From Comamonadaceae bacterium (GTDB taxonomy: Bacteria; Pseudomonadota; Gammaproteobacteria; Burkholderiales; Burkholderiaceae), in assembly GCA_947455875.1 (NCBI GenBank), contig CANGSD010000121.1:1-5187 (forward strand): a stretch of 5,187 nt of DNA, written 5' to 3'. Positions 1 through 5,187 of this stretch are shown here, piece by piece. The notes under the pieces are model-generated. The model ran no database searches. It was not told the DNA's origin and worked only from the letters and a program-made list of their open reading frames with translations. Made by a program: the position numbers and the translations under genes. The number at the start of each line of letters is the position of its first letter. The stretch's first letter is position 1.

Positions 1-819
1 CACCACCTCGAGACCGCGCGCGACATCGCCTCGCCCCTCAACCAACTGTACGGCCCCCACTCCACACTGCCCGAAGCCGTGATCGATGAGGCCGTGGCCA
101 CCCTGCCCGGCCTGGACGGCCGGAAAATGAGCAAGAGCTACGACAACACCATCGGCCTGTTCACCCCGCCGGCGCAAATGCGCAAGCAGATCGCGTCCAT
201 CGTCACCGACTCGCGCGCGCCGGGCGAACCCAAGGACACCGAGGGTTCGGCCCTGTTTCAGATTTACCAGGCCTTCGCCAGCCCCGAAGAGACCGAGCAG
301 CTACGAAAGCATTACGCAGAAGGTATCGCCTGGGGCGAAGCCAAGAACCTGCTGTTCGAGCGCATCGACCGCGAGATCGCGCCCATGCGCGAACGCTACG
401 AGGCCATGGTGAACAACCCGGCCGAAGTCGAACGGATCTTGCTGCGCGGCGCCGAAAAAGCGCGCGAGCGCTCGCGCCCCTTCATCGCCCGCCTGCGTGA
501 GGCGGTGGGCTTGCGCAGCCTGGCCCGCGCCGCTGCGGCGGCCCCGGGCAAGAAGGCCGACAAAGTCGCCTTGCCGGTGTTCAAGCAATACCGCGAGGCC
601 GACGGCCGCCACTACTTCAAATTGGTCGATGCCAGCGGCGGCCTGCTGCTTCAAAGCCAGGGATTTGATTCGCCCCGGGAAGCGGGCCAGGCCGTCGCCC
701 GCCTGCGCGATCAGGGCCTGTCCGCGCTGGCCGAGTTGGGCCCGCAGGTCCAACGCCCCCACACGGTGTCCGAGAACGAACTGAGCACCCAGCTGTCGCG
801 ACTGAGGCAACCTGATTAA
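1..819 (+). CDS. trpS: Tryptophanyl-tRNA synthetase, C-terminal 272 residues (5' end outside window)
   Basis: A cytoplasmic class I aminoacyl-tRNA synthetase that charges tRNA-Trp with tryptophan using ATP. The frame is open from base 1, so the start codon lies upstream of the window. The fragment opens with HHLETARDIA, the conserved segment that precedes the second catalytic signature in TrpRS. It then carries a perfect KMSKS loop (bases 124-138) in the context GRKMSKSYDN, typical of bacterial TrpRS. The catalytic and anticodon-binding core ends near fragment residue 169. An Ala/Lys-rich linker follows, then an appended domain at about 193-240 (GRHYFKLVDASGG, then GFDSPREAGQAVARLR) resembling the small DUF1508/YegP fold. 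From memory, such a tail occurs in the roughly 400-residue TrpRS of Burkholderiales and is absent from the roughly 330-residue E. coli enzyme. The stop is TAA at 817-819. Identity is very secure; the function of the tail is unknown to me. Confidence 0.96.
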   Translation, partial: HHLETARDIASPLNQLYGPHSTLPEAVIDEAVATLPGLDGRKMSKSYDNTIGLFTPPAQMRKQIASIVTDSRAPGEPKDTEGSALFQIYQAFASPEETEQLRKHYAEGIAWGEAKNLLFERIDREIAPMRERYEAMVNNPAEVERILLRGAEKARERSRPFIARLREAVGLRSLARAAAAAPGKKADKVALPVFKQYREADGRHYFKLVDASGGLLLQSQGFDSPREAGQAVARLRDQGLSALAELGPQVQRPHTVSENELSTQLSRLRQPD

Positions 820-830
820 TCCAGCTCTGC

Positions 831-836
831 TATAAA
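831..836 (+). promoter_or_regulatory. Possible -10 element upstream of the response regulator
   Basis: TATAAA lies in the 47-base gap between the trpS stop and the regulator start, within one of the few AT-rich patches in the window. No good -35 hexamer is seen 16-18 bases upstream, where the sequence is still the end of trpS. It could be a weak sigma-70 promoter giving a short leader, or chance. Readthrough from trpS is equally possible because no terminator hairpin is visible in the gap. Confidence 0.3.
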
Positions 837-866
837 GGCGACAGCAGGTTATTCATTACGTTCACT

Positions 867-1493
867 ATGCAAGCCACCAAGACCGCCGCCGCAGCTCCCA
901 TGAACCTTTTCGTGATCGACGACCACCCGCTGATGCGGGAGGCGGTGGTCATGCTGCTGCGACGGATGCGGCCCGGCGCCAACGTGGTCGAACTCGATCG
1001 CATGGGTGGCCTGGACGGCGCGGTGCGCCAGCACGGCACCCCCGACCTGATTTGCCTGGACCTCAAGCTGCCCGACACCACCGGCACCTCGGGCGTGCAT
1101 GAAGTCAAGAACCTGTTTCCCGAGACGCCGCTGGCGGTGATCTCGGCCTCGCCCTCCACCGACGCAGAAGAAGTCTGCATCGACGCGGGCGCTGACATCT
1201 ACATCGAGAAATCCTCAGGCGCTGGCGAGATCGGCAACGCCCTGCGCGCCCTGCTCTCGGCCGACGGCCAGTTCGAGGAGCTCGCGCCCACCGACAACAA
1301 GCTGTCCAAGCGCCAGAAGCAGTTGATCGTGATGCTCGATCGCGGCCTGTCCAACCGCGAGATCGCCGAAGAACTCGGCATCAGCGAGCACACGGTGAAG
1401 GTGCACCTGTGGCGCCTGTTCCGTCGTCTGGGTGTCAAGAGCCGCACCCAGACCATCCACTACGCCCGCGTTCACGGCCTGCTGGCCAGCTGA
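867..1493 (+). CDS. NarL/FixJ-family two-component response regulator (LuxR-type DNA-binding domain)
   Basis: A complete 208-residue cytoplasmic transcription regulator. The N-terminal receiver (about 12-130) has all the switch residues: the acidic pair D18/D19 in VIDDHP, phosphoacceptor D65 in CLDLKLPD, the Ser at S93 and Lys K115. The C-terminal LuxR/GerE helix-turn-helix (about 146-208) contains LSKRQ, GLSNREIAEELGISEHTVK and a final RLGVKSRTQ, the classic NarL-type pattern. It should bind DNA after phosphorylation by a histidine kinase. The kinase gene that meets it tail-to-tail (1472-2884) is the obvious candidate partner. The start is uncertain. ATG 867 has only a distant AGCAGG (843-848), while ATG 900 (residue 12) begins directly at the receiver (MNLFVIDDHP) but has no visible ribosome binding site; I kept the longer form. 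The target genes cannot be inferred from the sequence. Confidence 0.93.
   Translation: MQATKTAAAAPMNLFVIDDHPLMREAVVMLLRRMRPGANVVELDRMGGLDGAVRQHGTPDLICLDLKLPDTTGTSGVHEVKNLFPETPLAVISASPSTDAEEVCIDAGADIYIEKSSGAGEIGNALRALLSADGQFEELAPTDNKLSKRQKQLIVMLDRGLSNREIAEELGISEHTVKVHLWRLFRRLGVKSRTQTIHYARVHGLLAS
1472..1493. other. Tail-to-tail overlap of the kinase and response regulator genes
   Basis: The minus-strand TGA of the kinase lies at 1472-1474, inside the last codons of the plus-strand regulator, whose own TGA is at 1491-1493. The 22 shared bases encode the last seven or so residues of each protein. A perfect 10-base palindrome GCTGGCCAGC lies at 1481-1490. No intrinsic terminator with a T-run is visible here in either direction, so the two transcripts are expected to overlap. 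Confidence 0.9.
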
Positions 1494-2884
1494 TCGATCG
1501 AGGCGGCCCTGGCGGCTGCCTGTTGCGGGTCGCTCGGATCGAGCACCAACCTGAACATCGTGCCCCGCCCGGGCTCGGACTTGAGTTCGACCGGGTGGCC
1601 CAGGATATGGGCCAGGCGCGAGACGATGTACAGGCCCAGGCCGAAGCCGTCCTGCGTGCCCTCGTGCACCGGCACCTTGTAGAACTCCCGAAAGATGTCG
1701 CGCTGATGCTCGGGCGCGATGCCCAAGCCGGTGTCCCAGATCTCGATACAGGGGCGATGGGCCACGTGCCGCACCGCCAGCAGCACGGAGCCACGCTCGG
1801 TGTACTTGATGGCGTTGGACACCAGATTGCCAACGATGCGCGCCAGCAGCAGGCCGTCGGAATGCACCGCCCCCCCAGATCGCCGCACCCGCAGCTGCAG
1901 GCCCTTGGTCTGGGCCAGTGGGCGGTATTGCAGCTCGAGATCGTCCAGCAGTTTGTCGAGGGACACGTCTTCGAGCTTCAGGCGGATCTTGCCGGAGTCC
2001 AGTCGCACCAGATCGAACAGTGAATCGAACAGCGCATTGACGGCGCGGGTGGACTCCAGGATCTTGGGCGCGATCTCGGCCACCAACTCGGGCTCACTGG
2101 CCAGCCAGTCGGCGTACAGCCCCAGGGCCAGCACCGGCTGGCGGATGTCGTGGGTGGCGCTGGCCAGGAAGCGGTTCTTGATCTCCACCGCGTCGAGCGC
2201 CGCCCGCGTCTGGCGAGTCAGCGATTCAATCAACTGGCTGTTGCGGTATTGCAGCTCGAAGTTGCGCCGGTGGGTGCGGTGCTGACGCTGGCCCGCCTGA
2301 TACAGAACCTGCCAGAAGATGGCCAGCAGGGCCAGCAGCCAGTAGTGGTAGTACGGCCCATCCAACTCGTGCTCGGCGAGCACACGCCACACCACGATCA
2401 CCAGGCCCACCGCCATCAGCGTGTTCAGGTAGGTGCGCATCGCGCCTAGCACCGGTGACAGGCCGTTGACCGCCAATATGGTGACCGACGCCAGGATCAA
2501 CCAGCAAATGAATTGTGTAGACAGCGGGGCGCGCTCGAAGAACAAGGCGATCGAGGCGGCCCACACCAGCGCGCTAGCAGTCCAGATCGGCCGGATGCGG
2601 TTGTAGAAGGCCAGCTGCGAGGCCGGCTCGACCGAAGCCACATGCTGCTCGAAGTGGCGTATCACCCCGGCGCGCACGACGGCTAGGGCGACGGCAGCCA
2701 AGGTCCACAGGGCCAGGGCCACCGGGTGGGTGTCGCCCCACATCACGCCCGCATACAGGGGAATGACCACCCAGATCGCCACCTGGGCGCTGGACGAGAC
2801 GCGCACCAGGCTAGACACCAGCTGCGCGTCGACCCATTCGGTTTCGGCGGGGATGTAGGCGGACGCGGCGGTATCGGACTTCAT
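1472..2884 (-). CDS. Membrane sensor histidine kinase with HDxRQP-type H-box
   Basis: A complete 470-residue inner-membrane kinase. The N-terminal half has about six hydrophobic segments (roughly 33-50, 54-71, 100-116, 122-146, 152-170, 180-197) with very short loops and no large periplasmic domain, so any signal is probably sensed in or at the membrane. A short helical linker leads to a dimerisation domain with H-box ASATHDIRQPVLALGLYADW, phosphorylated His 245. The ATPase domain follows: N-box with N353 and N357 (RIVGNLVSNAIKYT), G1 box IWDTGLGIA near 382-390, F-box FREFYK, and G2 box GFGLGLYIV near 413-420. The HDxRQP H-box marks a kinase subfamily often found as hybrid proteins. This one has no fused receiver, so it must hand phosphate to a separate regulator, most likely the NarL-type one encoded convergently at its 3' end. 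It starts 27 bases after the sigma-54 gene on the same strand and is probably cotranscribed with it. No strong Shine-Dalgarno precedes ATG 2884, which would fit coupling to upstream translation. Confidence 0.94.
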   Translation of the reverse strand: MKSDTAASAYIPAETEWVDAQLVSSLVRVSSSAQVAIWVVIPLYAGVMWGDTHPVALALWTLAAVALAVVRAGVIRHFEQHVASVEPASQLAFYNRIRPIWTASALVWAASIALFFERAPLSTQFICWLILASVTILAVNGLSPVLGAMRTYLNTLMAVGLVIVVWRVLAEHELDGPYYHYWLLALLAIFWQVLYQAGQRQHRTHRRNFELQYRNSQLIESLTRQTRAALDAVEIKNRFLASATHDIRQPVLALGLYADWLASEPELVAEIAPKILESTRAVNALFDSLFDLVRLDSGKIRLKLEDVSLDKLLDDLELQYRPLAQTKGLQLRVRRSGGAVHSDGLLLARIVGNLVSNAIKYTERGSVLLAVRHVAHRPCIEIWDTGLGIAPEHQRDIFREFYKVPVHEGTQDGFGLGLYIVSRLAHILGHPVELKSEPGRGTMFRLVLDPSDPQQAAARAASIDQLASRP

Positions 2885-2911
2885 GGGACAGGCGGGGTGG
2901 GCCTGCCGAGT

Positions 2912-4315
2912 CTATCGAATGGTCGGATGCCTGCGCTGGGCGGGCGCGATCTTCAGTTGCTGGCGGTACTTGGTCACGGTGCGCCGGGCGACCCGCAGCC
3001 CCTGGCCCGCCAGCATCTGTGCCAGGGCGACGTCGGTCAAAGGAGCACGCGCGCCCTCAGCGGCGATCAGCTCGCGGATCAGGGTGCGGATCGCGGTGGG
3101 CGAGCATTCGCCGCCGCTGGCCGTCGCCAGGCGCCGTGAAAAGAAGTACTTGAACTCGAACACGCCACAGGGCGTGGCCATGAACTTGTTGTTGGTCACG
3201 CGCGAGACGGTCGATTCGTGCATGCCCACCGCGTCGGCGATCTCGCGCAGGGCCAAGGGGCGCATCGCCATCGGACCCAGTGCCAAAAAGCGGTGCTGAC
3301 GCTGCAAGATGGCGCGGGCCACCGCGAGGATGGTGGCAAAGCGTTGTTCGACATTGCGCACCGTCCACTTGGCCTCTTGCAGGTCTGCCCCCAGCTGCGC
3401 GTGGCCGCTCGCGCGGTGGTGCTGAAACCACTGCGCGTAAGGACGATTCAGGCGCACGCGCGGCACCACCGCCGGATTCAGGCGGGTCACCCACTGCCCC
3501 TGATGGCGACTCACCACCACATCGGGTGTGACGTAGGCCACGAACTGCGTCCCGTGGCGCCAACCCGGGCGCGGATCCAGGTGGCGGATCGTGTCGCAAG
3601 CAGCCTGTACGGTCTCGTGGGGGGCGCCGAGTTGACGCGCCAACGTTGCCAGGTCGCCAGCCGCCAGGGCCGGCAGGTGGCCACGCACGATCCGAGTCGC
3701 CAGGGCATGGTCGGCCCGCGGCGCGTCCAAGGGCAGCAATGCGAGCTGCAATAAGAGGCACTCGGCCAGATCGCGCGCACCGACACCAGCGGGATCCAGG
3801 GCCTGCACCCGGCGCAAAGCGATCGACAGCTCCTGAAGATCCGGCGCTGGCCACAGGCCCAGGGCCGCACCGACCTCGTCCAGCGACGTGCGCAGGTAGC
3901 CGTCTTCGTCCAGGCTGTGGGCCAGGGCCAGGGCGAGCACACGGTCCCGATCGGACAGCGACAGCACGTTCAGCTGCGAGGCCAGATGGCCCGCCAGCGT
4001 GGTGGGCGCAGCCAGGGTGTCAAAGACCGTGCCCTCGCCCACATCGGCGCGTCGGGCGGCAGGCAGATCGCCCTCCCAGAGCGCCTCAGGCGGTGCGAAC
4101 GCATCGTCCAGTGGATCGACCGCCTCATCGACCGAGTCATCGGACGGCGCGTCGGTTTCCAAGGATTCCAGGAAGGGATTGGTGTCCAGCGCCTGCCGCA
4201 CCAGCTGCGCGAAATCCAGCGACGACATCTGCAGCAGCCGCACCGCGCGTTGCAGGCGCGGCGAGAGCACGGGCGTCATCGAGGTGCGGGCCTGCAGCGC
4301 GGGCGAATACATCAT
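2912..4315 (-). CDS. rpoN: RNA polymerase sigma-54 factor, probably an accessory paralogue (RpoN2-like)
   Basis: A complete 467-residue sigma-54 factor that directs core RNA polymerase to -24/-12 promoters and needs an AAA+ activator to open them. Region I (about 8-50) reads LQARTSMTPVLSPRLQRAVR then LLQMSS and NPFLE, a divergent form of the usual LTPQLQQAIRLLQ. An acidic region II (about 51-85, many Asp/Glu) follows, then the core-binding region (about 95-290). The DNA-binding helix-turn-helix (about 356-379) reads LREIADAVGMHESTVSRVTN, followed by FEFKYFFS. The RpoN box ARRTVTKYR is at 443-451. Length is close to the family norm of about 470-500. I chose ATG 4315 because GGAGG lies 9 bases upstream; GTG 4318 (6 bases) and ATG 4312 (12 bases) are alternatives. 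The frame stays open to 4435, but that extra stretch does not resemble RpoN. Housekeeping rpoN in proteobacteria lies by lptB, hpf and ptsN. Here it lies by a kinase and a sigma-54 activator, which is why I infer a paralogue. Confidence 0.95.
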   Translation of the reverse strand: MMYSPALQARTSMTPVLSPRLQRAVRLLQMSSLDFAQLVRQALDTNPFLESLETDAPSDDSVDEAVDPLDDAFAPPEALWEGDLPAARRADVGEGTVFDTLAAPTTLAGHLASQLNVLSLSDRDRVLALALAHSLDEDGYLRTSLDEVGAALGLWPAPDLQELSIALRRVQALDPAGVGARDLAECLLLQLALLPLDAPRADHALATRIVRGHLPALAAGDLATLARQLGAPHETVQAACDTIRHLDPRPGWRHGTQFVAYVTPDVVVSRHQGQWVTRLNPAVVPRVRLNRPYAQWFQHHRASGHAQLGADLQEAKWTVRNVEQRFATILAVARAILQRQHRFLALGPMAMRPLALREIADAVGMHESTVSRVTNNKFMATPCGVFEFKYFFSRRLATASGGECSPTAIRTLIRELIAAEGARAPLTDVALAQMLAGQGLRVARRTVTKYRQQLKIAPAQRRHPTIR

Positions 4316-4322
4316 CACGGTG

Positions 4323-4329
4323 AACCTCC
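4323..4329 (-). promoter_or_regulatory. Strong Shine-Dalgarno that fixes the rpoN start
   Basis: On the minus strand the sequence reads GGAGGTT, then CACC and GTGATGATG. The GGAGG core is complementary to the 16S rRNA 3' end and is 6, 9 and 12 bases from the consecutive in-frame GTG, ATG and ATG codons. It is the best ribosome binding site in the window, and it argues against a start at the upstream ATG 4435. Confidence 0.85.
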
Positions 4330-4347
4330 ATCCCCCATGCCGGGCGT

Positions 4348-4363
4348 CGGCACGGGCCATGCG
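4348..4363 (+). promoter_or_regulatory. Candidate sigma-54 (-24/-12) promoter toward the activator gene
   Basis: On the plus strand, CGGCACGGGCCATGCG has GGCACG at -24 and TGC at -12 with the correct 10-base GG-to-GC spacing. Its first T is replaced by C and the first T of TTGC by A. Transcription would start near 4375, leaving a long leader (about 155 bases to GTG 4530, or 236 to ATG 4611), which makes this weaker than the opposing site. The two elements face each other, with their -12 ends about 10 bases apart. Confidence 0.3.
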
Positions 4364-4366
4364 CCA

Positions 4367-4379
4367 CCTTGCCGCAAGG
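4367..4379. repeat. 13-base perfect palindrome between the two sigma-54-like elements
   Basis: CCTTGC-C-GCAAGG is a perfect inverted repeat with one central base. It overlaps the -12 end of the minus-strand sigma-54 candidate and lies just past the -12 end of the plus-strand one. It could be an operator that blocks both, or a coincidence of the TTGC core with its flank. A short RNA hairpin is also possible. Confidence 0.5.
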
Positions 4380-4388
4380 CGCAGGCCA
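4373..4388 (-). promoter_or_regulatory. Candidate sigma-54 (-24/-12) promoter for rpoN
   Basis: On the minus strand, TGGCCTGCGCCTTGCG has the invariant GG and GC exactly 10 bases apart. It matches TGGC at -24 and TTGC at -12 of the TGGCACG-N4-TTGCA consensus. Transcription would start near 4363, giving a leader of about 48 bases before ATG 4315 that includes the strong Shine-Dalgarno. This would mean rpoN, and probably the kinase behind it, depends on sigma-54. The GG-N10-GC pattern alone is common in GC-rich DNA, so this remains a candidate. Confidence 0.45.
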
Positions 4389-4610
4389 CCGTCACCGCCC
4401 TGCCACGAGCGCTCACATCTGCCACTGAATGTCACCTGTTCAAACCCCAGCCGCGTGAACTAGGCCACGGCGCTTACATGCGCTTGCCCTCGTGCCTTTT
4501 TTCATCGTCCGCGCAGTAGGCTGCGACCTGTGCAGACACACCCGCCTCGCGCACAGCCCCTTGCCGAACCCCCGCGCCGGGGCAAGGCCGCACCGGCGCA
4601 GGCCGCGTCT

Positions 4611-5187
4611 ATGCGAGGTCATGTGCTCGTCGTCCACGACGATGCCGACATTGCCCACCAAGTGGTGGCCCTGTTGGCCGACCAGGGCTATTCCGCGGCC
4701 ACCGCAAGCTGCCTGCATGACGCGCGCCGGCAGATGGCCCTGCAGCCACCCGACCTGCTGCTGCTGGACCCGCAGCTGCCCGATGGCAACGGCCTGGCCT
4801 TGCTGGACGACCCGAGCCTGGGCGCACGGCCCGAGGTGCTGATGCTGCCGCGCCCTGCGACTACGCAAGTCTCGCTGCAGGACCTGCTGTCACGGGTGAC
4901 GCAGCGCACCCAACGCACGCCCTTGCCAGTCTGCGAACCCACAAGCTGGCGACAAACCCTGGAAGCCACCGGCCGCTTTGGCGCGCTCGTGGGGCGCAGT
5001 GCGGCGATGCAGGAAATCTATGAGCAGATCGCGCGCGTCGCGCCGACATCGGTGACCGTGTTTGTCACTGGCGAGAGCGGCACCGGCAAGGAGTTAGTGG
5101 CGCGGACGGTGCATGACCTCAGCGCGCGCCAGGCTCGACCTTTTCTGGCGGTGAACTGCGGCGCGATCTCGCCACACCTGATCGAGA
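4611..5187 (+). CDS. NtrC-family sigma-54 activator with degenerate receiver domain (3' end outside window)
   Basis: The first 192 codons of a bacterial enhancer-binding protein, a cytoplasmic AAA+ ATPase that remodels sigma-54 polymerase. Residues 1-100 form a receiver-like domain: HVLVVHDDADIA, then phosphoacceptor candidate D53 in LLLLDPQLPDGNG. Residues from about 121 begin the AAA+ domain with GRFGALVGRSAAMQEIY, Walker A GESGTGKE (154-161) and VNCGAISPHLIE. The GAFTGA loop, Walker B and DNA-binding domain lie beyond the edge. The receiver is abnormal. H9 sits where the first acidic Asp is expected, the beta4 Thr/Ser position reads Pro, and only 28 residues separate D53 from the only Lys-like position (R81), versus 50 in the intact regulator at 867-1493. 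ATG 4611 starts directly at the receiver with a weak AGG 8 bases upstream. GTG 4530 would add 27 Pro/Ala-rich residues. It is divergent from the adjacent rpoN, suggesting that it works with that sigma factor. Confidence 0.92.
   Translation, partial: MRGHVLVVHDDADIAHQVVALLADQGYSAATASCLHDARRQMALQPPDLLLLDPQLPDGNGLALLDDPSLGARPEVLMLPRPATTQVSLQDLLSRVTQRTQRTPLPVCEPTSWRQTLEATGRFGALVGRSAAMQEIYEQIARVAPTSVTVFVTGESGTGKELVARTVHDLSARQARPFLAVNCGAISPHLIE

Larger units (their letters stand above)
4316..4610. promoter_or_regulatory. Divergent intergenic region between rpoN and the sigma-54 activator
   Basis: About 295 bases separate the two divergent starts. The region holds the rpoN Shine-Dalgarno, two sigma-54-like elements (listed separately) and a 13-base palindrome, CCTTGCCGCAAGG, at 4367-4379. 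It also has small direct repeats that could be protein half-sites: TGCCAC at 4401 and 4420, GTCACC at 4391 and 4431, GCGCTT at 4470 and 4480. A run of six T at 4497-4502 has no stable GC hairpin before it. I see no convincing sigma-70 promoter for either gene. The last 81 bases may be coding if the activator starts at GTG 4530. Confidence 0.7.

Noticed and set aside
301..810. Minus-strand open frame of 169 codons opposite trpS
   Set aside because: Antisense shadow of a well-conserved synthetase; Ala/Gly/Gln-rich without any domain.
1491..1510. Terminator or regulatory dyad at GATCGATC after the regulator stop
   Set aside because: A short self-complementary 8-mer with no T-run, inside the kinase coding sequence; probably chance.
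1409..2023. Plus-strand open frame of 204 codons running from the regulator into the kinase
   Set aside because: It overlaps both the regulator's DNA-binding domain and the kinase ATPase domain in other frames, has no motif and has no ribosome site.
3646..4323. Long plus-strand open frame of 225 codons opposite rpoN
   Set aside because: It is rich in Pro, Arg and Ala with no recognisable motif and lies wholly antisense to a gene with clear sigma-54 domains; typical of GC-rich antisense frames.
4408..4426. Second minus-strand sigma-54 element (TGGCAGATGTGAGC)
   Set aside because: The GG-to-GC spacing is 9 rather than the required 10 bases.
4316..4435. N-terminal extension of rpoN to ATG 4435 (40 extra residues)
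   Set aside because: The extra sequence does not resemble sigma-54 region I, and the strong GGAGG at 4325-4329 points to ATG 4315. It would also consume the candidate promoter region.
4470..4502. Intrinsic terminator suggested by the six-T run
   Set aside because: The sequence before the T-run (GCGCTTACATGCGCTTGCC) forms at best a four-base-pair stem, and the stem is not adjacent to the T-run.
4440..4868. Minus-strand open frame of 142 codons opposite the activator
   Set aside because: It is antisense to the receiver domain, and its Gln/Arg-rich composition is that of a reversed Leu/Ala-rich gene.

Overview
The window looks like chromosomal DNA of a GC-rich betaproteobacterium, most likely in the order Burkholderiales. 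The grounds are high G+C at third codon positions, a tryptophanyl-tRNA synthetase with the long C-terminal tail I associate with that group, and close matches to beta-type RpoN and NtrC-family motifs. The species cannot be fixed from this sequence. Nearly every base is coding. There is no tRNA, rRNA, CRISPR array, insertion sequence or phage gene.

Layout, left to right: (1) the 3' two-thirds of trpS on the plus strand, entering from outside the window; (2) after a 47-base gap, a complete NarL/LuxR-type response regulator on the plus strand; (3) a complete membrane histidine kinase on the minus strand, whose 3' end overlaps the 3' end of the regulator by 22 bases; (4) 27 bases upstream of the kinase, on the same strand, a complete rpoN-type sigma-54 gene; (5) a divergent intergenic region of about 295 bases; (6) on the plus strand, the first 192 codons of an NtrC-family sigma-54 activator that runs off the right edge.

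The kinase and the response regulator are probably partners in one two-component system, although they are encoded convergently rather than as an operon. The sigma-54 gene lacks the usual rpoN neighbours (lptB, hpf, ptsN). It sits instead back-to-back with a sigma-54 activator and in tandem with the kinase, so it is probably an accessory RpoN paralogue (RpoN2-like) in a dedicated regulatory module. The shared intergenic region holds two sigma-54-like -24/-12 elements facing each other around a 13-base palindrome, which suggests autoregulation or cross-regulation.

The most unusual single item is the activator's receiver domain. It is about 22 residues short between the phosphoacceptor Asp and the expected Lys, and it lacks several switch residues. 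This points to an activator that does not work by conventional phosphorylation. What the module controls cannot be read from this window.
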